Shown here: piece after piece, positions 27,409 through 39,293 of the stretch
How the letters are laid out: each line of letters begins with the position of its first letter
How positions within the stretch are numbered: position 1 is the first letter of the stretch
NCBI RefSeq assembly: GCF_005405125.1
Contig: NZ_BJDL01000007.1
Coordinates: 62,001 to 126,000, forward strand
DNA length: 64,000 bases
Origin: Lactiplantibacillus songbeiensis
GTDB lineage: Bacteria > Bacillota > Bacilli > Lactobacillales > Lactobacillaceae
Direction of reading: 5' to 3'
Program-made: the position numbers and the translations under genes
Notes under the pieces: generated by a model
Databases searched by the model: none
Told to the model about the DNA's origin: nothing
What the model saw: only the letters and a program-made list of their open reading frames with translations

Positions 27409-29169
27409 ATGAAAAAAGGATTTTTAAGTCTCGTTACGACGTTATCAGCTGCCATCTTACTCACGGCTTGTTCAGCCGGTAGCAAGACGCAAACGGTGGA
27501 AGGTACTGGGACGGGGAAACACGGTGATATCAAGGTGGCCGTGACGTTTAAGGGGAATAAGATTGAAAAAATCAAAGTTTTAAAGCAACAAGAAAATTCA
27601 GTCTTGTCCAAGCCAGTCTATAGCCAATTAAAAGATACCATTGTCGCAAAGAATTCAACGGATGTTGATGTGATTAGTGGGTCCACGGCTACGAGTAAAG
27701 GGTATTTGGCCGCAATCAATGCCGCGGTTAAGAAAGCCGGCGTCACGTTGAAGTCCACTAAGCAGACCGCGACATCGGATGAACCAAAAGTGGGTAAGAC
27801 CAATAACTTTGATGTTGTGGTAGTTGGTTCAGGCGGTGGCGGTTTTAGTGCGGCGATTGAAGCCAAAGAAGCTGGTAAAAAAGTTGCCATTATTGAAAAA
27901 ATGCCAACAGTTGGTGGGAACACGCTAATCTCTGGTGGTGAAATGAATGCACCGGGCAACTGGGTTCAAAAGAAACTCAAAATCAAAGGTGATTCCGTCA
28001 AAAGTTATTATCAAGATACGATGAAGGACGGCGACAACCTCGGTGATCCGAAGATGGTGCATATTTTAGCGAATAATGCTCTGGGGTCAGCAAAGTGGTT
28101 GCGTGACGACATTCACGTTAACTTTATCAAAGATCAACTCTTCCAATTTGGCGGCCATAGTTACAAACGGGCGTTGATTCCAGTTGGCCATACGGGTCAA
28201 GAACTCGTGACCAAGCTGGACAAGAAGGCCACGGCCTTGAAGATTCCAATCTATACCAATACAAAAGCCAAATCATTGATTAAGCAAAATGGTCGTATCG
28301 TGGGTGTTAAGGCACGTTATCAAGATAAAAAGAACGTCACGTTCAATGCGAAGAATGCCGTTATCTTAACGACTGGTGGCTTTGGCTCAAACGTGAAGAT
28401 GCGGACGAAATATAACAAAGAATATGATAAGCGCTACAAATCAACCGATACTGCTGGGACGCAAGGCGATGGGATCGTGATGGCGCAAAAGGTTGGCGCC
28501 AAATTGACGAATATGAAGTATATTCAGACGTATCCAATCGCTAATCCGAAGACTGGGATGATCTCATTACTAGCTGATACGCGTTTTGATGGGGCCATCT
28601 TAGTTAATCAAGAAGGAAACCGTTTTGTTGAAGAATTAGAACGCCGCGATGTCATTTCTAAAGCTATCTTGAAGCAAACCGGTGGCTACACGTATCAGAT
28701 TTGGAATGACAAGATCGATGGCATTTCGAAGACGAAAGCGGCTCACAAAGCAGAATATAATGAACTAATCAAAGAAGGCTTGTTATACAAAGCTGATTCG
28801 ATTGATGAATTGGCGAAAGATTTCAAGATTGATCCTACAACTTTGAAAGCGACGATTAAAAAGGTCAATCGCTATGCTAAGACCGGTAAGGATAAAGATT
28901 TCCATCATCGGGCCGGCCTAGTTTCCTTAGCTAAAGGCCCTTACTACATTGAAAAGGCTGTACCATCTGTACATCATACGATGGGTGGACTGGTCATCAA
29001 CGAAAAGACTGAGGTTTTGAATCAGCAAGGTAAAGCGATTCCTGGCTTATACGCTGCTGGTGAATTAACGGGTGTCATCCAGGGGTCGAACCGTTTGGGT
29101 GGTAATGCGATTGCCGATATTATTACGTTTGGCCGGATTGCAGGTCAAACGACTGGTAAACTGAAATAA
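27409..29169 (+). CDS. Lipoprotein flavocytochrome-like fumarate/substrate reductase with FMN-binding domain
   Basis: 586 residues from ATG 27409 after GGAGGAGGG. Lipobox LLTAC gives lipidated Cys21. Residues about 35-110 are an FMN_bind domain with the ApbE flavinylation motif DVISGST (Thr93 expected to carry covalent FMN). Residues about 120-586 are a FAD_binding_2 reductase: FDVVVVGSGGGGFSAAIEA dinucleotide fold, later VPSVHHTMGGLVI and GSNRLGGNAIAD. By family, extracellular enzymes of this build reduce fumarate or related alkenes with electrons from a membrane flavin chain. The substrate here is not determined. Divergent from the two-component system, with its own terminator. Confidence 0.92.
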   Translation: MKKGFLSLVTTLSAAILLTACSAGSKTQTVEGTGTGKHGDIKVAVTFKGNKIEKIKVLKQQENSVLSKPVYSQLKDTIVAKNSTDVDVISGSTATSKGYLAAINAAVKKAGVTLKSTKQTATSDEPKVGKTNNFDVVVVGSGGGGFSAAIEAKEAGKKVAIIEKMPTVGGNTLISGGEMNAPGNWVQKKLKIKGDSVKSYYQDTMKDGDNLGDPKMVHILANNALGSAKWLRDDIHVNFIKDQLFQFGGHSYKRALIPVGHTGQELVTKLDKKATALKIPIYTNTKAKSLIKQNGRIVGVKARYQDKKNVTFNAKNAVILTTGGFGSNVKMRTKYNKEYDKRYKSTDTAGTQGDGIVMAQKVGAKLTNMKYIQTYPIANPKTGMISLLADTRFDGAILVNQEGNRFVEELERRDVISKAILKQTGGYTYQIWNDKIDGISKTKAAHKAEYNELIKEGLLYKADSIDELAKDFKIDPTTLKATIKKVNRYAKTGKDKDFHHRAGLVSLAKGPYYIEKAVPSVHHTMGGLVINEKTEVLNQQGKAIPGLYAAGELTGVIQGSNRLGGNAIADIITFGRIAGQTTGKLK

Positions 29170-29177
29170 GCAATAAT

Positions 29178-29212
29178 AAAACGGTGCCACGCGATCATGC
29201 TGGCATCGTTTT
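29178..29212 (+). terminator. Terminator of the flavocytochrome gene
   Basis: AAACGGTGCCA and TGGCATCGTTTT pair with a G-U or mismatch and end in T4; moderate strength. Confidence 0.75.
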
Positions 29213-29350
29213 CATTTGGACTAGCCAACCCATGACTAATTGCGCTAAAATAGATTGGAAAAGAATTCGGAACCTTTAACTTGTCGGGACCTTTAACACA
29301 GGTTGTAAGCTGATTTCATCTTCAAATTTTGAATGTTGGGAGTTTTTGAG

Positions 29351-30286
29351 ATGTTAGCAATTTTGATTGGTTTGACGATTGGGGTTGGCTTGCCCATTCA
29401 GACAAGTATTAATTCACGATTACGCGACTCGGTTGGGTCACCTTTTGTGGCTTCAGGAGCTTCTTTTACGGTGGGGACGCTGTTTTTAGCCGTCATGACG
29501 TTACTGCTAGAACATAGCCTGTTGTTTTCACCCCAGTTATTCAGCTCACAGCCGGTTTGGATTTGGCTAGGCGGGTTCTTTGGGGTGATCTACTTAACTG
29601 GAAATATTCTACTGTTTCCAAAACTGGGCAGTGTTCAAACGGTGATTATGCCGGTGCTCGGTCAAATCCTGATGGGCTTGTTAGTCGATGACTTTGGCTG
29701 GTTCGGGTCGCAACGCAATCCATTAACCTGGGTGCGAGGACTCGGCGCATTATTAGTCTTAGTGGGCGTGATTTGTACGGTCGCGTTGAGTACGTGGCTA
29801 GCTAATCATCATGCCAATGCTGAGGCCCCCGCTACCGCGGGCTTGTGGTTCTGGCGGCTGGCGGGAGTCTTTACTGGGATGCTTAGTGCAACGCAAACGG
29901 CGATTAATGGGCATCTGGGAACCGTGTTGCATTCGTCATTAAAAGCCGCGTTGGTGTCATTTTTCGTTGGGATGGTCGCTTTAATGCTAATCATTTTATT
30001 ATCACGGACTAAGTTGCAAGTGACCACACCAACTGGTCAACATAATCCCTGGTGGATGTGGACTGGCGGGCTACTTGGTGCGCTGTACGTGTTAGGCAAT
30101 GTGGTGTTAGTGCCATTAGTGGGGACCGGCTTAGCTGTGGTGATCGTGCTGGTTGGTCTGATGGCTGGCAGCTTGTTAATTGATCAGTTCGGTTGGTTAG
30201 GTGCCAAACGTCATCCAATGACATTGGTTCAGGTGGTTGGGTTGATGATTATGATTGCTGGGGTCGCGTTGATTCGGCTCTTCTAA
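29351..30286 (+). CDS. DUF606 (YdcZ) family transporter
   Basis: 311 residues from ATG 29351 with GGGAG eight bases upstream; ATG 29333 lacks an RBS. Two tandem DUF606 halves of five helices each: both contain a GLPIQTSINSRLR/ATQTAINGHLG segment and a WxWxGGxxGxxYLxGN segment, as in DMT-superfamily YdcZ proteins. Substrate unknown. Single gene with terminator at 30299-30328. Confidence 0.88.
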   Translation: MLAILIGLTIGVGLPIQTSINSRLRDSVGSPFVASGASFTVGTLFLAVMTLLLEHSLLFSPQLFSSQPVWIWLGGFFGVIYLTGNILLFPKLGSVQTVIMPVLGQILMGLLVDDFGWFGSQRNPLTWVRGLGALLVLVGVICTVALSTWLANHHANAEAPATAGLWFWRLAGVFTGMLSATQTAINGHLGTVLHSSLKAALVSFFVGMVALMLIILLSRTKLQVTTPTGQHNPWWMWTGGLLGALYVLGNVVLVPLVGTGLAVVIVLVGLMAGSLLIDQFGWLGAKRHPMTLVQVVGLMIMIAGVALIRLF

Positions 30287-30298
30287 GAGAAAGTCAAT

Positions 30299-30328
30299 GG
30301 TCGTTACTTAAGGGTAGCGGCTTTTTTT
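30299..30328 (+). terminator. Terminator of the DUF606 gene
   Basis: GTCGTTAC and GTAGCGGC pair with two G-U pairs, followed by T7. Confidence 0.75.
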
Positions 30329-30444
30329 GATCACAAAATAGTGACCTTTCAACAAGATTAGACTAATTAAAGCTAATTTAGCTAAATCACGTCACGTTAA
30401 TCACGCATAATAAAACTTGTAATCAAGCAAATGAGGTGAACCAA

Positions 30445-32767
<2,323 letters not shown>

Positions 32768-32781
32768 GGGTGGTGACGCAG

Positions 32782-33930
32782 ATGCAAAGACGTTTAACGG
32801 CGTCATTACTAGCCATTTCATTGTTACCAATGACAACGGGAGTGGTCGCAAGTGCAACGCCTCAAGTTGCTAAAGCCTTTCCTGCCGCTAATACGACCAC
32901 TCTTAACCTAGTTGTGACGATGCCGTCGTTTGCGATGGTGGTGTTGGTGATTGTCAGCGGGGGACTCGTGCGTCACTGGGGCTCTAAACGATTGGTCTTA
33001 AGTGGTCTAGGGCTCGTGGCAATGGCGTCATTACTGGCAGCTCTTGCTCCAAATCTCGGGTGGCTATTAGTAGCTCGCCTGTTATTAGGTGTTGGCCTGG
33101 GTCTGTATAATGCCCTAGCGGTTAGTCTAATTAGTCGGTTGTTTCAGGGGGCAACCCGACAACGGTTGTTAGGTTATCAAAATGCAGTGCAAGGTCTGGG
33201 CGCACTGGTAGGCGCTTTGGCGGTAGCAGGCTTGTTAATATTGAGTTGGCGGGCGGCGTTTTTGATTTATTTAGTGAGTGTGCCGATTCTATTGGCTTAT
33301 GCACGCAATGTTCCGGAAGTGCGTTTTACGACGAGACAGTGGGCCGTTACCCCGATAACGGCACGACAATGGCGCCAGATTGGCTATTATACGGGGTTAC
33401 TCTTTTTATTAATGACTTTTTACATGTTAGCCAACTTAAAATTACCCGCTTTATTTGTGCAACGGCATTTAGGGTCAGCTAGTTCCGGCGCCCTATTATT
33501 AGCCGTGATGGCGGGCGGGACGGTGCTAGCAGGGATCAGTTACCAATCGTTAAAGCGGCGGTGGTCAGCGGGCGTTCTAGCGGTGAGCTGTGCATTAATG
33601 CTGACAGGTTACGGGTGTTTGGCACTGCCACAGCGCTGGGGGTTACTTATTAGTGCGATAGTAGTCGGTGTCAGTTTTGGTTGGTTTGTGCCCGAAATCT
33701 TTGGTGCGGTGACGAAAATTGTCGATCAAACCCAGGCCAATTTGGTAACCACCATCTTGATGACGAGTTCTAATCTGGCTAATTTTACGGCCTCATTCGC
33801 CCTATTATTATTGGCGCCAACGGGTCATTTGAATCAACTTATCTGGCATAGTGGGTTCATCATCGTAGGACTTGGTATCCTAGAGTTAGGTCATTGGTGG
33901 CATGGGCGCACGCGATTAGTGACTGATTAA
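32782..33930 (+). CDS. MFS transporter
   Basis: 382 residues from ATG 32782 after GGTGG; the longer ORF lies inside the GH1 gene. Twelve transmembrane helices; the first helix has SLLPMTTGVVASATPQVAKAF, and the loop 2-3 motif is GGLVRHWGSKRLVL (DHA-type G-x-x-x-D/R-x-x-G-R/K). Likely co-transcribed with ROK and GH1. Substrate could be a drug or a glycoside; context favours a sugar compound, sequence looks DHA1-like, so undecided. Ends at a bidirectional terminator. Confidence 0.85.
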   Translation: MQRRLTASLLAISLLPMTTGVVASATPQVAKAFPAANTTTLNLVVTMPSFAMVVLVIVSGGLVRHWGSKRLVLSGLGLVAMASLLAALAPNLGWLLVARLLLGVGLGLYNALAVSLISRLFQGATRQRLLGYQNAVQGLGALVGALAVAGLLILSWRAAFLIYLVSVPILLAYARNVPEVRFTTRQWAVTPITARQWRQIGYYTGLLFLLMTFYMLANLKLPALFVQRHLGSASSGALLLAVMAGGTVLAGISYQSLKRRWSAGVLAVSCALMLTGYGCLALPQRWGLLISAIVVGVSFGWFVPEIFGAVTKIVDQTQANLVTTILMTSSNLANFTASFALLLLAPTGHLNQLIWHSGFIIVGLGILELGHWWHGRTRLVTD

Positions 33931-33969
33931 AAAAGTTGCGACTGATTTTATTCAGGCGCAACTTTTTTT
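33930..33969. terminator. Bidirectional terminator between MFS and AraC genes
   Basis: AAAGTTGCG pairs with CGCAACTTT around a 16-base loop; A-run before and T7 after serve both strands. Confidence 0.88.
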
Positions 33970-33987
33970 GTGGTGTCATGTTTTGGA

Positions 33988-35115
33988 TTACAAAATTTGT
34001 TGTTGTTGGCGAAACTTTGATGGTGTGACGCCGAGTTGTTTTTTGAAGGCACGCGTCAATTCACCTTGATTGGCAAAACCAAGCGTATCTGACAAATCAC
34101 CGATTGATTGATCAGTAAAGACTAACTGTAAGCGGGCGTATTGAATCTTTTGCGTAATAATGAATTGCATAATTGGACTACCAGTGGTCTGTTTGAATAA
34201 ATGCATCAAATACGACTCACTCGTGTGTACGTGAGCGGCGACTTCAGCGACAGTTTTAATCGTTTGAACGTTGTCATAGATATATTCTTGCGCCAAGTAA
34301 ATAATGGATGGAATATTTTGGCGTTTGATTCGAGCCACGTTCTTTAGGAATAGTTCGCCGATTGCGCGAGTGTACTCATAGACGTTGGTAATGGTCGTTT
34401 GATGTTCAGCTGTCTGAATACACTGATCGCTTAAAGCATAAGCGCCTTCAGCAAACATGCCACCACGAATGGCCGCCCGGGTGAAGAGGGTCGTTGCGGC
34501 AATCGTGATATTTTTCTTGCTACGTAAATCATAATTGGCTAACTTGCCAAAGTTACCAGCGGCCATAAATGGCACGTAATATTGATTGAATTCTGTTAAA
34601 TTACCGTGTTCAACACCGAGCAGCATTTGTTGTTCAGCCAAATAGCCCTGGTAATAGGCATGGCGATCGGCATCGCCATCCGTAATGCGTGGCGTTCGGG
34701 TCGGATTGGTCAGTTCATGGTCAACTTGATTGAGTTGCGCCGCTGAAAACTGTGGCCAGCGTTGGGTCAGCATAAAGTAGAGTAAGCGGAGTTGTTCTTT
34801 GAATTGACTCACACCAGTCAGCGGCATCTGATCTGAATAATTGGTGCTGCCTTGAACGGAAGCGTTATTGCTCCAAACGACGACTCGTTGCTCAGCGAGC
34901 GGGAATAGGCCGATTAACCCTAATGTTGGTGTAAAAAACAAGTTTACTTCAGTTGGTAGCTGTTGTGGTAACTTGGCCAGCCAGCCCTGTGGTATTGCGG
35001 GGGTCATTGGTCCAGTGAACGCTTGAACTAATTGCATGTTTGCCGTAAATAAGTAGGTTGGTAATCCGGTTGCCGTATGAAAACTAGCGAGAATTTTAGT
35101 CGGTTCTTCAGTCAT
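33988..35115 (-). CDS. AraC family transcriptional regulator of the rhamnosidase operon
   Basis: 375 residues; ATG 35115 preceded by AAAGGTGATGGC. Long N-terminal sensing region (about 1-265) with a helical middle part, then two HTH motifs: TVAEVAAHVHTSESYLMHLFKQTTGSPIMQFI and LSDTLGFANQGELTRAFKKQLGVTPSKFRQ. Divergent from the alpha-L-rhamnosidase gene over a 148-base AT-rich gap that holds a cre site, hence the likely local activator. No receiver domain. Confidence 0.9.
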   Translation of the reverse strand: MTEEPTKILASFHTATGLPTYLFTANMQLVQAFTGPMTPAIPQGWLAKLPQQLPTEVNLFFTPTLGLIGLFPLAEQRVVVWSNNASVQGSTNYSDQMPLTGVSQFKEQLRLLYFMLTQRWPQFSAAQLNQVDHELTNPTRTPRITDGDADRHAYYQGYLAEQQMLLGVEHGNLTEFNQYYVPFMAAGNFGKLANYDLRSKKNITIAATTLFTRAAIRGGMFAEGAYALSDQCIQTAEHQTTITNVYEYTRAIGELFLKNVARIKRQNIPSIIYLAQEYIYDNVQTIKTVAEVAAHVHTSESYLMHLFKQTTGSPIMQFIITQKIQYARLQLVFTDQSIGDLSDTLGFANQGELTRAFKKQLGVTPSKFRQQQQIL

Positions 35116-35195
35116 GCCATCACCTTTTATCTAAAATTTATAAAAAATAACTGAATTAGTTAAAATAATTATTTAAATTATAGCATAATCAGTCT

Positions 35196-35209
35196 TGTAA
35201 GCGATTGCT
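35196..35209 (+). promoter_or_regulatory. cre site (CcpA) upstream of the rhamnosidase operon
   Basis: TGTAAGCGATTGCT fits the catabolite-responsive element consensus (TGWAANCGNTNNCW). It lies 55 bases before the rhamnosidase start in the shared regulatory gap, indicating glucose repression. Confidence 0.7.
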
Positions 35210-35263
35210 GGAACCGATTTCATTTTAAGGTAATCCGCAATTGAGTTAATGAGGTGAAATTAG

Positions 35264-38089
35264 ATGAAAATTAATCAAATTAAAATTAATCATATCACCA
35301 CGCCGTTGGGCTTTCAGATGCCAACTTTGGTGATTACCGCGTTTGTGAGTGGAACGACTTACCCACAATTGCAGCGCAAACTTGAAATTAAGGCCGGATC
35401 AACTGTGGTCTATCAAACAGATTGGCAGGCGGCCCCAGATTTAACGTTCAACGTCACTGATTTAGCGTTAAGTCCGCGAACTCGTTATACAGTAACGGTT
35501 TATTTACAAACAGTTGATCAATCGGCGGCTTGGCAACACACGACTTGGTTTGAGACTGGACTTTTGGATCAACCATTACAAGGCCAGTGGATTGGTACAA
35601 GTCGGACAGATTTGCATGGTATCCAACTTAGTAAAGTCTTCAGCATACCGCAAGCGGTGCAGCAAGGGCGGCTTTATATTACCGGTCTAGGATTGTATGA
35701 AGCTTACTTGGATGGTCACAAGATTGGTCAAGAAGTCTTAGCACCAGGTTTTACAAACTATAACTATTATGTTCAAGTTGCGACTTATGAGTTAACGGAT
35801 TTGTTACAGACGGCAGGTCAGCACACGCTAACGATTCGGCTAGCAGATGGCTGGTATCGCGGTAAATTAGGCTTGAGTGAGCATGGTGGTAAAGCGGCAG
35901 TTTACGGTAATACATTGATGACAAATGCTGAACTGCATTACCAGGATGCGAGTGGCGTGGATCACCAGTTGGTCACCGATACGAGTTGGCAAGCGCAGTT
36001 GTCACCAATCACACATGCCGGTATTTATTACGGTGAAGATTTCGATGCCACCCAACCGGCGACGGTTGTGCCGACGGTCAGTTTTCCGCAACCTAGTAAA
36101 TATGTGGTGGATCGATTGAGTTTACCGATTACGGCACATGAACAATTGCCAGTTAAAGATGTGATTCATACGCAGCGTGGTGAAACGGTGCTTGATTTCG
36201 GTCAGAACTTTGCTGGTTGGGTCAGCTTTAAGAATCATCTACCTAAAGGTGCCAAGGTCAGCTTAGAGTTTGGCGAAATCATGCAACATGGTGAGTTCTA
36301 TCGCGATAATCTACGGTCGGCTCGTGCCAGCTTTACTTATGTGAGTGATGGGTTAGGCCAAACGGTGCAGCCACACTTTACGTACTTTGGCTTTCGCTAT
36401 GTGCGATTGGTTGATTTTCCGGCCATTGATCCGGCTGATTTTACTGGAGTTGCCTTATATTCGGATATGCCGGTGACCGGCCAGATTGAGACCGACCAAC
36501 CCTTAGTGAATCAGTTGTTCAGTAATGTGTTGTGGGGTCAAAAGAGTAATTTTATGGATGTCCCAACGGATTGCCCACAACGTGATGAACGGCTAGGCTG
36601 GACCGGGGATGCTGCAATTTTTGCGAAGACGGCTAGTTACAATATGGATACCTATCAATTCTTTACAAAGTATAGCTTTGACATGGCGGTCGAACAAAGC
36701 TTACACCAAGGTAAGTTAACCTTGTATGCGCCTGCTGTTGATCAGCCAGATGGTGGTAAAGCCGTTTGGAGCGATGCGGCTACCATTATTCCTTGGACGA
36801 TGTATCAACGAACCGGCGATGCCACGATTTTAACGCGGAGTTTTGGTGCGATGGTGTCTTGGGTCGACTGGATTCATGAACGAGCTCAGCAACATGGGCA
36901 AGCCTACTTATGGTTGGATGATGATCAATTAGGCGATTGGTTGGCTTTAGATACCGAAGATATTATGCATTTAAAGGGTCGAACACCAGATGATTTGATT
37001 GCGAGTGCCTACTATTATTATTCAGCTAAGATTGTAGCGCAAGCTGCGGCCGTCTTAGGCAAACAGTCAGAGACAGCCTATTATCATCAATTAGCGGTTC
37101 ATATTAAGCAGGCTTTTTTAGCTGAATTCTTTACCGCTTCTGGTCGGTTGATTACCCAGACGCAAACTGGATTGGCGCTATGCTTGGGCTTTGATTTAGT
37201 GCCAACTGGTCAACGGTCACGCTTGACACAGCAGTTGGTAGCCGCAGTTGAACGGCAACAAAATCATTTGACGACGGGCTTTGTAGGCACACCAGCCTTG
37301 TTACCAGCCTTATCAAACAACGGTGAACACGCCTTAGCAGTCGATCTTTTCTTAAATCGTGGCTTTCCTGGTTGGCTGTATGAAGTTGACCATGGTGCGA
37401 CCACTATCTGGGAACGTTGGGATTCCGTACAAGCTGATGGCACGATTAATGCCAATGGAATGAACTCGTTGAACCATTATTCAGCGGGAGCCGTTATGCA
37501 GTGGGCGTATGAAGCTTTAGTCGGTATTCAAAGCGATGCGACTAAGACCGTTACGATTCATCCAGGAATCACACCACGTTTTCGCCATGTCAGTGGTCAA
37601 ACGTTGTTGGCAACCGGGATGGTTAAAGTGGCTTGGCAAATCCTAGATTTAGCTGGGACCCAAGTACAGGTTAACTTAACGGTGCCTTATGGGATGACAG
37701 CTAAGCTAGATTTGCCGCGAGCCAAAGAATGGACGAGTGGTGATCAGACATATTCAAACGGCCAGACTTTACCAGCGGGTGACTATGTCATCACGTATCA
37801 ACCGACGACACCATTCTTAAATCAATTTAGCGTGCATACGCAGTTATTTAAGTATAATCAACAGCCAGCTTTAACGAAAAAGCTCAGTACGGTTGTGCCA
37901 TTCTGGGGCTTTCTCAGTATGCCGGGGAATATGGCGCACTTTGAACAATATTCGTTATTACAACTGAGCGCTGAAATGCGGGGAATTGGTTTTACCCCGT
38001 TTACAACGGCTGATATTGACCAAATTAATCAGATTTTTAAGGACGCTGCTTTAGCGCAGGTCCAAGAGGAGGAAACCTATCATGCGTAA
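35264..38089 (+). CDS. Alpha-L-rhamnosidase (GH78)
   Basis: 941 residues; ATG 35264 after GAGGTG. No signal peptide, so intracellular. N-terminal beta-sandwich domains (about 1-330, with LYITGLGLYEAYLDGHKIG and WYRGKLG), (alpha/alpha)6 catalytic barrel (about 425-780) with DVPTDCPQRDERLGWTGDA holding acidic catalytic residues, and TTIWERWDS with the second Glu near 714; C-terminal beta domain to about 850. The last 70 or so residues (from FLNQFSVHTQLFKYNQQPALTKK) form a helical extension beyond the usual end. It removes terminal L-rhamnose from flavonoid glycosides or similar. First gene of rhamnosidase-MFS-esterase, overlapping the next start. Confidence 0.95.
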   Translation: MKINQIKINHITTPLGFQMPTLVITAFVSGTTYPQLQRKLEIKAGSTVVYQTDWQAAPDLTFNVTDLALSPRTRYTVTVYLQTVDQSAAWQHTTWFETGLLDQPLQGQWIGTSRTDLHGIQLSKVFSIPQAVQQGRLYITGLGLYEAYLDGHKIGQEVLAPGFTNYNYYVQVATYELTDLLQTAGQHTLTIRLADGWYRGKLGLSEHGGKAAVYGNTLMTNAELHYQDASGVDHQLVTDTSWQAQLSPITHAGIYYGEDFDATQPATVVPTVSFPQPSKYVVDRLSLPITAHEQLPVKDVIHTQRGETVLDFGQNFAGWVSFKNHLPKGAKVSLEFGEIMQHGEFYRDNLRSARASFTYVSDGLGQTVQPHFTYFGFRYVRLVDFPAIDPADFTGVALYSDMPVTGQIETDQPLVNQLFSNVLWGQKSNFMDVPTDCPQRDERLGWTGDAAIFAKTASYNMDTYQFFTKYSFDMAVEQSLHQGKLTLYAPAVDQPDGGKAVWSDAATIIPWTMYQRTGDATILTRSFGAMVSWVDWIHERAQQHGQAYLWLDDDQLGDWLALDTEDIMHLKGRTPDDLIASAYYYYSAKIVAQAAAVLGKQSETAYYHQLAVHIKQAFLAEFFTASGRLITQTQTGLALCLGFDLVPTGQRSRLTQQLVAAVERQQNHLTTGFVGTPALLPALSNNGEHALAVDLFLNRGFPGWLYEVDHGATTIWERWDSVQADGTINANGMNSLNHYSAGAVMQWAYEALVGIQSDATKTVTIHPGITPRFRHVSGQTLLATGMVKVAWQILDLAGTQVQVNLTVPYGMTAKLDLPRAKEWTSGDQTYSNGQTLPAGDYVITYQPTTPFLNQFSVHTQLFKYNQQPALTKKLSTVVPFWGFLSMPGNMAHFEQYSLLQLSAEMRGIGFTPFTTADIDQINQIFKDAALAQVQEEETYHA

Positions 38090-39293
38090 ACTATTCATGC
38101 GATTATCATTATTATTACTTTCGATCTTTACAGTCAGTGCCGGTGCTACTGCCGCTACGATTCCAATGATGTTGCGAAGCTTTCCGAATATTAACCCAAC
38201 ACTAATTGAATTATTGATGACAGTACCGTCATTAGGCATTATTATTTTCACCCCGTTAAGCAACTTCTTTGCCGATCGTTTCGGGGTTAAAAATACCATT
38301 TTAACGGGTTTGGTGGTTATCTTGATTTCTGGGATTACGCCAGCTTTAACGTTGAACTTTGGGCTGATTTTTGCTTCCCGGATTGGTATCGGGATTGGGA
38401 CAGGACTTTTAGCTTCATTTGCCCAATCATTGATTATTCAATTATTTGATGGCGACGATCAACAACACATGATGGGCTTATCCAGTGTTTTCCAAGGGCT
38501 CGGCATGTTTATTGTGACTTATGCAGCAGGGGTCTTAATGAACTTCAATTGGCAAACGGCTTATTGGGTCTATGTAATTGCGTTACCAATGGCGTTGTTA
38601 GTGGCATTCTTTATTCCTAAAGATGTGGGGCAAGTGAACGCTGGGACGACCACGGTTAATGCGGCTGATAGCAAGCATGTTGATGGCAAAGTCTGGATTC
38701 TAGCGTTATTCGCTTTCTTGTTCAATGTCACCTTTGCGTTTATTACGATTAAGTTTGCGACTTTAGTCGTTTCACGGCATTATGGGACCGTGATGGATGC
38801 TAGTACGTTACTTGGGATGATGTCCTTTGCCATGGCTGCAGGTGGCTTCCTCTTCATGACGATTCAAAAGCATTGGAAGGCTTATTCAATGGCGATTGCT
38901 TTAGGTTTTGCCACGTTAGCGTTCTTAATCTTAACGATTTCACATTCATTGATTTTAAGTGGCGTAGGGGTCATTTTCGTCGGGATTGCAGTTGCTGTCT
39001 TTATGGCTTCGATGGTCACATCAGTAGGATACTTGACATCTGGTCAACAAGTGCCATTTTCAACGTCAGTCGCGATTACTTTTGCAAACGTTGGGACTTT
39101 AGTTTCACCCTATGTGGCGCAAATGATCAGTCAAATTGCTGGTAATACCGCACCTGGGTTTACGTTCTTAATTGGGACGTTTATCTTTGCAATCCTCTTC
39201 ATCTTAGCAATCTTGGCTGGCTTGAACTATGGTAAGTTAGCTTATGGTGTTGGTAAGACGGCGGTGAAATCAACGATTGGAGATGCTAAATAA
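38082..39293 (+). CDS. MFS transporter of the rhamnosidase operon
   Basis: 403 residues; ATG 38082 overlaps the rhamnosidase stop and has AGGAGGAAA upstream. Twelve transmembrane helices, with NFFADRFGVKNTILTG in loop 2-3. Position between an intracellular GH78 and an esterase suggests uptake of rhamnosylated or acylated plant glycosides; inferred from context. Stop and next start overlap (TAATG). Confidence 0.9.
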   Translation: MRKLFMRLSLLLLSIFTVSAGATAATIPMMLRSFPNINPTLIELLMTVPSLGIIIFTPLSNFFADRFGVKNTILTGLVVILISGITPALTLNFGLIFASRIGIGIGTGLLASFAQSLIIQLFDGDDQQHMMGLSSVFQGLGMFIVTYAAGVLMNFNWQTAYWVYVIALPMALLVAFFIPKDVGQVNAGTTTVNAADSKHVDGKVWILALFAFLFNVTFAFITIKFATLVVSRHYGTVMDASTLLGMMSFAMAAGGFLFMTIQKHWKAYSMAIALGFATLAFLILTISHSLILSGVGVIFVGIAVAVFMASMVTSVGYLTSGQQVPFSTSVAITFANVGTLVSPYVAQMISQIAGNTAPGFTFLIGTFIFAILFILAILAGLNYGKLAYGVGKTAVKSTIGDAK

